From NCBI GenBank assembly GCA_034928535.1, contig JAYFOV010000015.1, positions 1 through 62,358 of the forward strand: 62,358 nucleotides of DNA, in the 5' to 3' direction. Positions 9,200 through 20,800 of the stretch are shown here, one piece after another; position 1 is the first letter of the stretch, and every line of letters starts with the position of its first letter. The notes under the pieces were generated by a model that saw nothing but the letters and a program-made list of their open reading frames with translations, made no database searches and was not told the origin of the DNA. This DNA is from CAXXOK01 sp001604115. GTDB taxonomy: Bacteria > Bacillota > Clostridia > Christensenellales > Aristaeellaceae. The translations under genes were made by a program, and so were the position numbers.

Positions 9200-9478
9200 A
9201 AGGGGGCGCTGCCCCAAAGCCCGCAAGGGGCATTGTCCCTTGACCCGGTTTGGGCTGGGGTTGTGCCTGCCCCAATGGCACAGAAAAGCCCGCAGCGTTT
9301 GGCTGTGGGCTTTTCTGTCAAAACACCTTTGCAATGTACCACCACCGCTCGCCTCATCGCCCTGCGGGCTGTTCGCTCGCTTTGTTAACATGCTGCGGCA
9401 TCAGGCTTTGGGGCGCTGCCCCAAACCCCGCAAGGGGCATTGCCCCTTGACCCTTTACCGCTGCGGCGGGGGTTTTTT
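9200..9478 (+). repeat. Hairpin-train repeats between two convergent genes
   Basis: A short unit (9200-9250) and a full unit (9352-9478) of the dispersed family lie between the flavoprotein gene and gyrA, both in plus orientation. The full unit ends with the CCGCTGCGGCGG hairpin followed by a run of seven T, so this copy could terminate plus-strand transcription. No gene in 9167-9532. Confidence 0.7.
9280..9318. terminator. Bidirectional terminator between flavoprotein gene and gyrA
   Basis: A stem of about 17 bp with one mismatched position (9280-9296 with 9302-9318) has AGAAAAG on the left and CTTTTCT on the right. It fits termination of both convergent genes. Confidence 0.65.
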
Positions 9479-9532
9479 TACAGCTGAAAGCGAGTGTGGC
9501 GGGGGCGGATCGGCCGCGCCTGCATGATTGGA

Positions 9533-12073
9533 TCACAGGGTGTCGTCTGGCTGCTGCCCTTGCGCCTGGCTGCCGTCGATCACATCCGCATCCGCATCGG
9601 TGATGGCCTCCACGGCATCTTCCAGCAGATCGGCTTCTGCGTCCTCTTCCTGCTCCTGCTCGGCGCGGGCTACGGCCACGATCTTCGCGCCTTCGGCGAT
9701 GCGCATCAGCCGCACGCCCTGCGCGTTGCGCCCGGTTTCGCGGATGTCCGCCACCGCCATACGGATGATGGTGCCATCGTCCGTCATCAGCAGCACATCC
9801 TCATCCTCCTGCACGGTCAGCTGGGCGACCAGCGGGCCGGTCTTGTCCGTCAACTGCATGGTCTTGATGCCCATGCCGTTGCGCCCCTGCTCGCGGTAGG
9901 CTTCGGGGTCGGTCAGCTTGCCATAGCCGTTTTCGGTGATGGTGAGCACCTTGCTGCCTTCGGTGGCCACGCTCATGTCAATGAGGATATCCTCTTCCCG
10001 CAGCCGCATGGCATGCACGCCGCGCGCCATGCGCCCCATCGGGCGGATGTTTGCCTCACTGAAGCGGATGGCCTTGCCGTATTTGCTGCCCAGCAGCAGG
10101 CTCTCCGTGCCGTCGGTCAGCTCCACGGCGGCCAGCTCGTCCCCCTCGTTCAGGGTCAGGGCGATCAGGCCGTTCTTGCGCAGGTTGCTGAACTCCGCAT
10201 ACGGCGTTTTTTTGATAAAGCCTTCCCGGGTCATCATCACTACGTTATGGTTTTCGATCTCCTTGGGCACGGGGATCATCGCGCTCACCTTCTCATCGCC
10301 GTCCAGCGCCAGCAGGTTCACAATGGCGATGCCGCGCGCCGCGCGCCCGGATTCGGGCACCTGATAGCACTTAAGCCCATACACGCGCCCCTTGGTGGTA
10401 AAGAACATGATCTCCTCATGGGTGTTGACGATGATGAGCCGCTTGACAAAATCCTCCTCGCGGGTGGCCATGCCGGTCACGCCGCGGCCGCCGCGGTGCT
10501 GCGCCCGGTAGGTGGATTTGGGCAGGCGCTTGATATAGCCGAAGTTGGTCAGCGTGACCACCATATCATCCGCCTGGATCAGATCCTCAATATCGATCTC
10601 GCCTTCCAGATGCGTAAGCTCAGTGCGGCGTTCATCGGCAAACTTATCGCGGATCTCGCTCATTTCGGTTTTGATCACGCCCATGAGCAGCGTTTCATCC
10701 TCCAGCAGGCTGCGTAGGTAGGCGATCTGCTTTTGCAGCTCGTCAAACTCGCTTTGCAGCTTGTCCCGCTCCAGCCCTGTGAGCCGTGCCAGACGCATAT
10801 CCAAAATGGCCTGCGCCTGCTTTTCGCTGAACAAGAAGCGCTCCATGAGCGCCGCGCGCGCGGTGCTCACGTCCTTGCTGGTTTTGATGATCTGCACGAT
10901 CTCGTCGATATGGTCCAGCGCGATGAGCAGCCCTTCCAAAATATGGGCGCGCGCCTCGGCCTTGTCCAGATCGTACTGCGTGCGGCGGGTGACTACGTCC
11001 TTCTGGTGACGGATGTAGTGGTAGAGCATCTCCCGTAGGGTGAGCACCTTGGGCTCGTTATCCACCAGGGCGAGCATGTTCACGCCAAAGGTTTCCTGCA
11101 GCTGCGTGTGCTTGTACAGGGTGTTGAGCACCACCTGCGGATTGACGTCGCGTTTGAGCTCGATGACCACGCGCATGCCGTTGCGGTCGCTCTCATCGCG
11201 GATATCGCTGATGCCATCCACGCGCTTTTCGTGCACAAGCTCGGCCACTTTTTCCACCACTTTGGCCTTATTGACCATGTAGGGGATTTCCGTGACCACG
11301 ATGCGCTGGCGGTTTTGCGCCATCTGCTCCACCTCGGTGCGGGCGCGCATGAGCACGCGGCCGCGCCCCGTGTGGTAGGCGGCGCGGATGCCGCTATGCC
11401 CCAGGATCATCGCGCCGGTGGGAAAATCAGGCCCTTTGATAAACTGCATCAGATCATCCACCGTGCAATCCGGGTGGTCGATCATGTGGATGCAGCCATC
11501 CACCACCTCGCGTAGGTTATGGGGGGGGATGTTGGTGGCCATGCCCACCGCGATGCCGCTGGAGCCGTTCACCAGCAGGTTGGGAAAACGGCTGGGCAGC
11601 ACAGTCGGCTGCATGAGGGTTTCGTCAAAGTTGGGGTAAAAATCGACGGTATCTTTATCGATCTCGCCCAGCAGGTGCATGGTCAGCTTGGCCATGCGCG
11701 CTTCGGTGTATCGCATGGCAGCCGCGCCGTCGCCATCCACCGAGCCAAAATTGCCCTGCCCCTCCACCAGCAGATAGCGGATGTTAAAATCCTGCGCCAG
11801 GCGCACCATCGCGTCATAGACGCTGCTATCGCCGTGGGGGTGGTATTTACCCAGCACATCGCCCACCAAGCGGGCGCTTTTGCGGTAGGGTTTATCCGGC
11901 GTCATGCCCAGCTCACTCATGGCGTACAAAATACGCCGGTGCACAGGCTTGAGGCCATCGCGCACATCGGGCAGCGCACGGTTGATGATCACCGCCATCG
12001 CGTAACTGATGAACGATGTTTTCATTTCCTGTTCAAGGTCCATGGGAATCAGTTTATCCTTGATATCAGACAA
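9533..12073 (-). CDS. gyrA: DNA gyrase subunit A
   Basis: Breakage-reunion subunit of the A2B2 gyrase that introduces negative supercoils. An 846-residue product of normal length. The start is a TTG at 12071-12073 with AAAGGAGT 7 nt upstream; the open frame upstream runs into a repeat and is not coding. From this start the catalytic tyrosine is Y122 (AAAMRYTEARM). The quinolone-determining positions are S83 and D87 (HPHGDSSVYD), the susceptible residues in E. coli numbering. The GyrA-box appears as QHRGGRG, and the C-terminal beta-pinwheel is followed by an acidic tail (EQEQEEDAEADLLED). gyrB lies upstream across a 561-bp gap filled by a giant palindrome. Confidence 0.97.
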   Translation of the reverse strand: MSDIKDKLIPMDLEQEMKTSFISYAMAVIINRALPDVRDGLKPVHRRILYAMSELGMTPDKPYRKSARLVGDVLGKYHPHGDSSVYDAMVRLAQDFNIRYLLVEGQGNFGSVDGDGAAAMRYTEARMAKLTMHLLGEIDKDTVDFYPNFDETLMQPTVLPSRFPNLLVNGSSGIAVGMATNIPPHNLREVVDGCIHMIDHPDCTVDDLMQFIKGPDFPTGAMILGHSGIRAAYHTGRGRVLMRARTEVEQMAQNRQRIVVTEIPYMVNKAKVVEKVAELVHEKRVDGISDIRDESDRNGMRVVIELKRDVNPQVVLNTLYKHTQLQETFGVNMLALVDNEPKVLTLREMLYHYIRHQKDVVTRRTQYDLDKAEARAHILEGLLIALDHIDEIVQIIKTSKDVSTARAALMERFLFSEKQAQAILDMRLARLTGLERDKLQSEFDELQKQIAYLRSLLEDETLLMGVIKTEMSEIRDKFADERRTELTHLEGEIDIEDLIQADDMVVTLTNFGYIKRLPKSTYRAQHRGGRGVTGMATREEDFVKRLIIVNTHEEIMFFTTKGRVYGLKCYQVPESGRAARGIAIVNLLALDGDEKVSAMIPVPKEIENHNVVMMTREGFIKKTPYAEFSNLRKNGLIALTLNEGDELAAVELTDGTESLLLGSKYGKAIRFSEANIRPMGRMARGVHAMRLREEDILIDMSVATEGSKVLTITENGYGKLTDPEAYREQGRNGMGIKTMQLTDKTGPLVAQLTVQEDEDVLLMTDDGTIIRMAVADIRETGRNAQGVRLMRIAEGAKIVAVARAEQEQEEDAEADLLEDAVEAITDADADVIDGSQAQGQQPDDTL

Positions 12074-12118
12074 AGTAGACACTCCTTTTGCCTTGAAAGG
12101 CAAAGTGTTTGCACAAGG

Positions 12119-12510
12119 GCGGGGGTTCCGTGCCTGCGGGCACGGGCAAGGGCTTTCCGCTCGCCCCTGCACCCTTCGGGTGTCGCCTTCCTTGGGGGCG
12201 GGTGGGGCGCGAGGGGGGAAATACGACGGGGAAAGGTTTCCACCCCCGACAGCACGCCCTGTCGCCTGAATATGCCAGAGGGGCGGGCGCGGCGGGTCGC
12301 TAGACGGAGGACAGGTTTGTCGGTCGGTGCTACTGCGCGCGGAGCCTCCAAAGAAGCACGCTCCACCGCCCCGCGCAGTAGCGCCGGACGACTTTCCTGT
12401 ACTCCTAGAGCGACCCGCCGCGCCCACCCCGCCTAAGAAGGCGACACCCGAAGGTTGCAAGGGCGAGCGGAAAGCCCTTGCCCGCGCCCGCAGGCGCGGA
12501 ACCCTTCCCC
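12119..12510. repeat. Giant imperfect palindrome between gyrB and gyrA
   Basis: The left arm (12119-12335) and right arm (12360-12510) are inverted copies. The outer part includes the word CAAGGGCTTTCCGCTCGCCC and the TTCGGGTGTCGCCTTC segment. The inner parts include GCGCGGCGGGTCGCT and GCTACTGCGCG, each matched by its complement opposite. The left arm carries an extra segment of about 70-80 nt. The transcript would fold into one hairpin about 390 nt long. It fills most of the gyrB-gyrA gap. Confidence 0.8.
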
Positions 12511-12615
12511 CAGCGGCAGTGCGCCGCATCGCACGAAGGATGCACCCGAAGGGTGCAGGGGCGAGCGGAAAGCCCTTGCCCGCGCCCCAAAGGCGCGGAA
12601 CCCCCCCCTTTTTGT
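12511..12615. repeat. Third copy of the palindrome arm, next to the gyrB 3' end
   Basis: A further copy of the outer arm in the right-arm orientation (hairpin CACCCGAAGGGTG, then GGGCGAGCGGAAAGCCCTTG), ending in a C run and five T. It abuts the gyrB stop codon and suggests that the palindrome arose by repeated insertion or duplication of one unit. Confidence 0.65.
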
Positions 12616-12634
12616 GGGAAGGAGCCATTGCTCC

Positions 12635-14710
<2,076 letters not shown>

Positions 14711-14843
14711 CGTATGCTACACTCCTTTGATCTGGTTGCGCGGGGCGCGCCCATGCGGCGCGTGCCCCCGCAGGCAGTTTTTTGCACCGCCTGCCGTGAT
14801 ATAACACTGGGCGGGGATCACCCCCGCCGCAACGCCCTCACAA

Positions 14844-14903
14844 CGCTTGAAAAAGCTATATTTTTCAACGCTTTATTATACCATTTTTGCAGAGATTTGT
14901 GAA
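14844..14903 (-). promoter_or_regulatory. gyrB promoter and initial hairpin
   Basis: Minus strand: TTCACA (14898-14903), 17-bp spacer, TATAAT (14875-14880) preceded by TGG, an extended -10. The transcript would begin with a stem of about 10 bp (GTTGAAAAA against TTTTTCAA, 14844-14871) right at the 5' end. Such a stem may stabilise the message or make the promoter respond to supercoiling (inference). The remainder of 14711-15254 contains no gene. Confidence 0.7.
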
Positions 14904-15254
14904 GGGGTTTCTTCCTATATAATATGATTTGTTACAGCGCCACGTGTAAAAGGTGCTTAACATACGGCAAACAGGGCTTTGCAGCATGGCGAAGCCCTTG
15001 AAGGATGGGTGGCGTGATGGGCTGCCCCGGTGGCGGTACCCTCCCGCCCAACGCCCGCACGCCCGGCATGAAGTAAGGCAGCGCTTGGCATGCGGAATGG
15101 CCTGCGGCGGCGAATCGTGCGCTCGCGGCGCAGGGGTATCCTGGCGCAGGCTTTGCCGGCCAAAGTTTCATCCGGCGGGGTCGGATGGCGCTTGCGTGCC
15201 CATGCAATGCCAAGCACGCGGCGCAGGGGTTCCCTGAAGCGGAGGGCGCTTTGG

Positions 15255-16058
15255 CTACTCCTCCGCCGTATCCGCCACGGCGATGCCCAGCTGCGCAGCC
15301 AGCTCGCCGGCACGGCTGTCCGCATCGCGGTAGCCGCTCAGGCCGGAAAACAGATCATAGGCCTGCTGGAGCTGCCCCTGCGAAACCAGCGCATCCGCCT
15401 GATCGTACTGTTGGTCGCGGAAAATGTCCTTGAGCTCCTTGGTCTCCTGCTGGCTGGCCAGATAATCGCCCAGGAGGGAGAACAGCCGCAGCGCCTGCTG
15501 GTATTGCTTCTGATTTTTCAGATCCTTGGCGTAGTAATAAATCTGGCTTTGCAGGTTATCCAGGCGGTCGGCGGCATCGGCGTAATCGCCGGCCTGCTCG
15601 TAGCTCACCAGCGCAGTCTGGTAGTCCTTGGCTTCCTCCGCTGCGCGGGCGGCGCAGTAGGCATAGCGCAGGTGCGCATCCTCAAACTCCCCCAGTGCCT
15701 GAAACCCCGCAGCGGCCTGGGCAAACTGCCCGGCCTCCTGCAGCACATAGGCACTGCAGTACTGGAAGCGCTGGCTGCCAAACATAAAATCCTGCGTCTG
15801 CTCAAAATAGGGGGCGGCGGCAGCATAATCCCCCTGGGCAAACAGGGCAAGCCCGCGCGCGTAGGCGGCGTAGGTGGGCGCCTGCTGGTAGGTTCCGATG
15901 CGCTCAAACGCATCGGCTGCCTCGGCATATTCCTCCTGCCCAAACAGCTCCAGGGCACGGTTGTAGGCGCCGCTCTGGCTCCCCACGCACCCGCTTAGGC
16001 TGCTGGCCAGCAGCAGGGTCAGCAGCAGGAGCGCCGCCCGCCGCATCGCACTACGCAT
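15255..16058 (-). CDS. TPR-repeat lipoprotein
   Basis: A 267-residue exported protein with a lipoprotein signal peptide: basic MRSAMRR, a leucine-rich core and the lipobox LSGC (cysteine near residue 23). Several TPR-like helical pairs follow, recognisable from repeated AxxYxxAxxxFExIGxYxxA patterns. It would be tethered to the outer face of the membrane as a protein-binding scaffold; no partner can be named. The ATG at 16056-16058 (or the GTG one codon earlier) follows the acetyltransferase stop by a few nucleotides and uses an AAGAAGGA site inside that gene's end, so translation is probably coupled. Last gene of the unit that starts with the NUDIX gene. Confidence 0.75.
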   Translation of the reverse strand: MRSAMRRAALLLLTLLLASSLSGCVGSQSGAYNRALELFGQEEYAEAADAFERIGTYQQAPTYAAYARGLALFAQGDYAAAAPYFEQTQDFMFGSQRFQYCSAYVLQEAGQFAQAAAGFQALGEFEDAHLRYAYCAARAAEEAKDYQTALVSYEQAGDYADAADRLDNLQSQIYYYAKDLKNQKQYQQALRLFSLLGDYLASQQETKELKDIFRDQQYDQADALVSQGQLQQAYDLFSGLSGYRDADSRAGELAAQLGIAVADTAEE

Positions 16059-16064
16059 CACGGA

Positions 16065-16649
16065 TCATTCCTTCTTTCCAAAACGCGCGTCAAACTCTTC
16101 CCGCAGGATGGCGTACAGCGCCACATCCACATAGCGGCCTTTGTTATAGACCCGCTGGCGCAGCACGCCTTCCTGATGCATGCCCATCTTGCGCATGACT
16201 GCGCCGCTGGCGGGGTTGTCCAGCTCATGCTGCGCCTCCACGCGGTTCAGGCGCAGGGTGTCAAAGCAGTAATGCAGCACAGCCAGCACGGCCTCGCTCA
16301 TGAGCCCGCGGTTCCAATAGGCGCGGCTCAGGCTGTAGCCGATCTCGGCGGAGCGGTTTTCCGCCTGGATCCACATCAGGCCGATGGTGCCGATCACGCG
16401 CCGCTCGGCCGTGAGCTCGATCACAAACGTGCCGGGCTGCCCCAGCCGGTACTGGCGGATGATGTAGCGCAGGTAGCCGCGCGTCTGGTGGATGGAGCGG
16501 TGCGCCTCCCACAGGACATGGCGCGCGACCTCCGGATCGCGGGAATAGTCATACATATCCTGCGCATCGCCCATGCGGGCAGGGCGCAGGGTGAGCCGAG
16601 GGGTGGTGAGCACCGGGGGCTTGGCAAATCCATCCGTCTCAAAAAACAT
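16065..16649 (-). CDS. GNAT N-acetyltransferase, RimJ/RimL type
   Basis: A 194-residue acetyl-CoA-dependent acetyltransferase of the RimJ/RimL group. It opens with the typical LTTPRLTLRPARMGDAQDMY strand-helix. The core strand carries VIGTIGLMWI, then EIGYSLSRAYWNRGLMSEAV, where the acetyl-CoA loop is N-R-G-L rather than the usual Q/R-x-x-G-x-G/A pattern. It ends with the helix that contacts the cofactor, GAVMRKMGMHQEGVLRQ. The acceptor (ribosomal protein N terminus, other protein or small amine) cannot be told. ATG start with GAGG about 10 nt upstream. It sits between the 51-residue membrane protein and the TPR lipoprotein. Confidence 0.85.
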   Translation of the reverse strand: MFFETDGFAKPPVLTTPRLTLRPARMGDAQDMYDYSRDPEVARHVLWEAHRSIHQTRGYLRYIIRQYRLGQPGTFVIELTAERRVIGTIGLMWIQAENRSAEIGYSLSRAYWNRGLMSEAVLAVLHYCFDTLRLNRVEAQHELDNPASGAVMRKMGMHQEGVLRQRVYNKGRYVDVALYAILREEFDARFGKKE

Positions 16650-16712
16650 GCACTGTGATCCTCGATCAGTAGAGTATGGGGCGGCGCGGCGCAGCCGGGA
16701 ACGCCAGCGGCG

Positions 16713-16868
16713 TCAGGCCAGCCACACGCCGCGGGCGTGCGGCGGCGTGCCAGTCAGGATGCCCAGCACCAACAAGACCAGCCCCAGCGCCAGCAGGCAT
16801 AACAGCCCGGCGATGAGCCAAAAGAAGCATGAGCGGCCCCGTGCGGGCGCTCTGCTGCGATCCGTCAT
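16713..16868 (-). CDS. Small single-span membrane protein, 51 residues
   Basis: A short open frame with a strong GGAGGTG ribosome site 5 nt before its ATG. The product starts with a basic polar segment (MTDRSRAPARGRSC) followed by one long hydrophobic helix (about residues 15-39, leucine-rich) and a short polar tail. Positive-inside rules put the N terminus in the cytoplasm. It lies in the gap between the NUDIX and acetyltransferase genes and is probably part of that unit. I do not recognise a family. The ribosome site and the single clean transmembrane helix are the case for reality. Confidence 0.6.
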   Translation of the reverse strand: MTDRSRAPARGRSCFFWLIAGLLCLLALGLVLLVLGILTGTPPHARGVWLA

Positions 16869-16949
16869 GGACACACCTCCCAGCGGCCGCACAGGGCGGC
16901 CTGTATTTCCGCCGTACCCGGGGATGCGGCGGCGTGGTTGATTCGTTTC

Positions 16950-17564
16950 CTATTCAAGAGACACGTGCCCGCCTTGCGGTAGTGCGCCCATGCCCAGCAT
17001 GCCCCAGGCCATGAGCAGCCCCAGCGCGGTCTTGCCATCGCTCAGCTCCCCGCGCATCACGCGCGCGACGGCCTGGGCAAGCGGCATGCGCACCACATGC
17101 AGGAACTCGTCCGCATCCAGGTGCGCTTTGCGTTGGGTCAGTCCTGTGGCCAGGTACAGGTGCACCCGCTCGGTGCAAAAGCCGGGTGTGGTGATCATCG
17201 GGCACAGCGGGGTCAGGGTCGCGGCGGTCAGGCCGGTTTCCTCCTCCAGCTCCCGGGCGGCGCAGGCCAGGGGATCCTCCCCGATGTGATCCAGCTTCCC
17301 GGCGGGGATCTCCAGGGTCACTTCCCCCACCACCACACGGTGCTGGCGCACCAGGGTGACCATGCCTTGCGCATCCACGGGCACCACGGCGGCCGCGCCC
17401 TTGTGGCGCACCACTTCCCGCAGGGCTTCCCGGCCGTTGGGCAGGCGCACGGTCATGTGATGCACATCGATCAGCGCGCCTTCAAACATCAGCTTTTCCC
17501 CCAGGGGTGTTTCCAGGATATCCGCATTCTCCGCCGGGGAAACGCTGCCGTGCTCCACGTTCAT
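16950..17564 (-). CDS. NUDIX hydrolase, ADP-ribose pyrophosphatase type
   Basis: Hydrolyses nucleoside-diphosphate-X compounds, most likely ADP-ribose to AMP and ribose 5-phosphate, as judged from the PAGKLD segment typical of the NudF group. The NUDIX box is present at GEDPLACAARELEEETGL with the metal-binding REL-EE-x-GL core intact. One extra residue lies between the first glycine and the first glutamate of the box. The product has 204 residues. The start is the ATG at 17562-17564 with AGGAGG 8 nt upstream; the open frame upstream of it has no ribosome site. First gene of a minus-strand unit of four. Confidence 0.88.
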   Translation of the reverse strand: MNVEHGSVSPAENADILETPLGEKLMFEGALIDVHHMTVRLPNGREALREVVRHKGAAAVVPVDAQGMVTLVRQHRVVVGEVTLEIPAGKLDHIGEDPLACAARELEEETGLTAATLTPLCPMITTPGFCTERVHLYLATGLTQRKAHLDADEFLHVVRMPLAQAVARVMRGELSDGKTALGLLMAWGMLGMGALPQGGHVSLE

Positions 17565-17713
17565 GATCCGCCGCCTCCTGTTGTAAGCATCATTCTTGCA
17601 TTCGACAGGCGATGCCCAAAACCCTTGCGGACGCGAAAAACATTCGTAACAATTGCCCGCGTGCAACGGCCGCCCGCAGCTTGGAAACCCCGGCCACACT
17701 AGGTGTTTCTGCC

Positions 17714-17742
17714 TTGACAATACGTTACCAAGCCATTACAAT
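17714..17742 (+). promoter_or_regulatory. Promoter of the SH3-domain surface protein gene
   Basis: Perfect TTGACA (17714-17719), 17-bp spacer, TACAAT (17737-17742), about 65 nt before the ATG. A near-consensus vegetative promoter. Confidence 0.8.
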
Positions 17743-17805
17743 GAAGGCAATAAAGGCTGGCTCACACCCCCCTTAGCGTGCCTTTGGATGAAGGAGGTAC
17801 CCCGC

Positions 17806-20800
17806 ATGAAGAACCGCGCTCTTTCCGCGCTGCGCCGCATGGCAGCGGGTTTGACGGTCATTTTGGTGGCGCTTGGGCAGCTGATGCTCCCGGCGCTGGC
17901 CCTGACCCCGGAAGAAATGGCAACCATGCCCACCGTGACGGTGTATTACCAGACCGCGCCGGATGGCGCGCCCATGCCGATGATCGCCAACCCCACGAGC
18001 GATCCCTTCGGCAAGGCGTATTGGGTCACCCTGCCGGCCGAGGCGTTCAGCTACCCGGTCACGCTGAGTGTGCTGCCAAACCCGGCCACCACATACACCT
18101 TCACGCCGGCGGACGGCACGCCCGTCGTGGCCGATCCCGCCACGGTGGATTTTAACGGCGCTTCCACCCCCATCGCGGCCTATCAGGACGGCGTGATGGT
18201 GGAGGAATACCGGCTGTATGTGTCCAGCGTGGCGGAGCCGCCGATGATCGCGCCGGTGTCCGTGCCCGTCTATTATGTGGATGCGGACAATCCCGCCAAC
18301 GTGCTCTACACCGAGCAGTTTACCGCCCTGTATGATCAGGAGAACGTCGTATACGCCGCGGCGGAGCGCGTGCCGGAGGGCTACACGCTGGTGGGCGAGA
18401 GCGCCCAGTACATCAGCGTGGATGCAAGCGGCGCAGCCAACCCCAGCAGCGTTACGTTCCTGTTCCAGCGCGCCCACGAGCCTGTCAAGGGCACGCTGAC
18501 CGTCTACTATACCGATGTGGGCGGCAATGAGATCGGCAATGCCCAATCCATCACGCTGGACCCCGGCACACACGACATCTCGCCGGATCTGGGCAACATC
18601 CCCGCAGGGTATGTGCTCAGCAGCAACGCCCCCGTGCAGGTGAGCGTCAGCGAGGATGGCATGGTCACGCCGGAAGCTGTCACCTTTGAGTTCAGCGAGG
18701 CGCAAACCCCCCCGCCAACCGAGGTGCCCACGGAAGTGCCCACCGAAGTGCCCGTGACCGAGGCCCCCATCACGGAAGCGCCCATCACCGAAGCGCCTGT
18801 GACAGACGTGCCCATCACGGAAGCACCCATCACCGAAGCGCCTGTGACCGAAGCGCCTGTGACGGAAGCCCCCATCACCGAAGCGCCCACCGACACCCCC
18901 GCGCCGGTGCTCGTGCCCGTGAACCGCTATGCCGTGACCAACACGGTCGCCAATTTCCGCACCCAGCCGGACACCAACAGCAAAAAGGCCTTTGCCGACA
19001 CGCCCAGCGGCAGCTACCTGTGGGTGTATGGCACCATGGATGTGACCGAAGCGGGCGGCACCACCCGCACCTGGGCTGTCATCCAGTATCAGGGTACGGA
19101 CTGCTATGTTTGGGCCAGCCTGATCGACATCCTCTCCCAGGAGGACAGCGACGCCTACAATTACGCCCAGCCCTCCCCGGTGCCGGGCACCGAAACGGAA
19201 GCCCCCCCGGTAACGGATGCGCCCACCCAGGCGCCCACCGACACCCCCGAGCCCACGCCTGAGCTCACCGCCACGCCCCTGCCCGCGCAGGTCACGGGCT
19301 ACTTTATGACCACCACCGAGACACAGCTGGTGGCGGGCGCTGGCAGCGGCACCATACTCAATGTGCTGCCGCCGGAAACCCCCCTGTATGTGAGCAGCCA
19401 AAACTACGTGGACGGCGCCGCCTGGCACATGACCACCTACCAGGATGTGCCCGGCTTTGTGCGCGCGGACGTGGTGCGCCCCATGACCCAGGCGGAGATC
19501 GATGCATGGCTGAACACGCCCACCCCCAGCCCTGCCCCCACCGCCACCGCGACACCCACTGACGCGCCTACCCAGACGGCTACCGCTACCGCCACGGCTA
19601 CGGCTACCGCCACGGCCACGGCCACGGCAGCGCCTACCGCAACCGCGACGGCCACCGCCACCGGCGCGCCCACCCCCACGCAGGATCCCAACATGTACAT
19701 GGGCTATGCAGTGACCACCGTGCGCACCGCGCTGCGCACCAACGCCACCATGACGGATGCCTCCGTGCTCATGATGCTGGACGCCGGCACCCTGCTGTAT
19801 GTGAACGGACAGGCCAGCGTGAACAGCGTGCTCTGGTCCAGCGCACAGGTGCGGCTGGGCTCCACCGCCAGCGGCATCGTGCAGGACGGTAACCTGAAAC
19901 ACATTTCCCAAGCCGAGGCCGATGTGCTGATCGCGCAGTACAACGCCGCGCACGCAACGGCCACGCCCACCCGCACACCCACCCCCTCCCCTGCGCCCCA
20001 GCAGGTAACGGGCTACTATATCACGCTGGGCAACGTGCCCTTGCGCACCGTGAACAGCAATTACGGCAACATTGGCGTTTGGCTGGGCACTGACACCGTG
20101 GTGTATGTTACCGGGCAGCTGTACAACGAAAGCTATGCCTGGCACATCACCAACTATGCGGACAAGACCGGCTACGTGCGTGCCGACCAGCTGCGCAAGC
20201 TGAGCAACGCCGAAGTACAGGCCTACCTTAGCAGCCTGAACACCCCCACGCCCACCCCCGCGGCCACCGCCAACCCCTATGACCCCAACGCGGCCTCCAG
20301 CTACGGCTACGTATCCGCCAGCTCGGTCAACTTCCGCGCCACGCCCTCGGCCTCCGGCACGCGCCTGAAAACGCTGCGGCAATACGGCTTTGCGCTGGTG
20401 CTGGGCTCCCGCAATGTGGATGGGCAGGTGTGGTACAACATCAACCAGAACGGTACCATCGGCTGGGTGGACGGGCGCTATTTCAAGGTGCTCAGCCTGG
20501 CGGAGCTGCCTACCTTCCTCAACAGCAGCAACTATCTGCAGGGCATCACCAACAACAACGCATCCACAAGCGGCACAAGCTCCGGCAACACCGGCAGTTC
20601 CGGCAACACCGGCAGCACGGGCAGCTCCTCCCAGGGGCAGGTTTCCTCCGTGGAGGATTGGAACCTGGGTGTATGGCAGAACCCCAACGCGGGGGTCAAC
20701 GCCTCCTACGCACCCTTCAACCCCTACGCCACCCCCACCGCGCCGCTGGTGTCGGTATCGCCCACGCCTACGGCAACCTCCACCTTTGTGGTGGGCACCA

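Noticed and set aside
12074..12628. N-terminal extension of GyrA by 185 residues
   Set aside because: The extension is a translation of the palindrome. TTG at 12071-12073 has the ribosome site and gives the standard residue numbering (S83, D87, Y122).
14904..14923. A plus-strand promoter upstream of gyrB (TATAAT in CTATATAATATG)
   Set aside because: The spacing to the nearest -35-like word is about 15 bp, and no plus-strand gene follows.
18720..18890. CRISPR-like array
   Set aside because: The short repeats are in frame and encode the APITEAPVTE stalk of the surface protein; there are no constant repeats with unique spacers.
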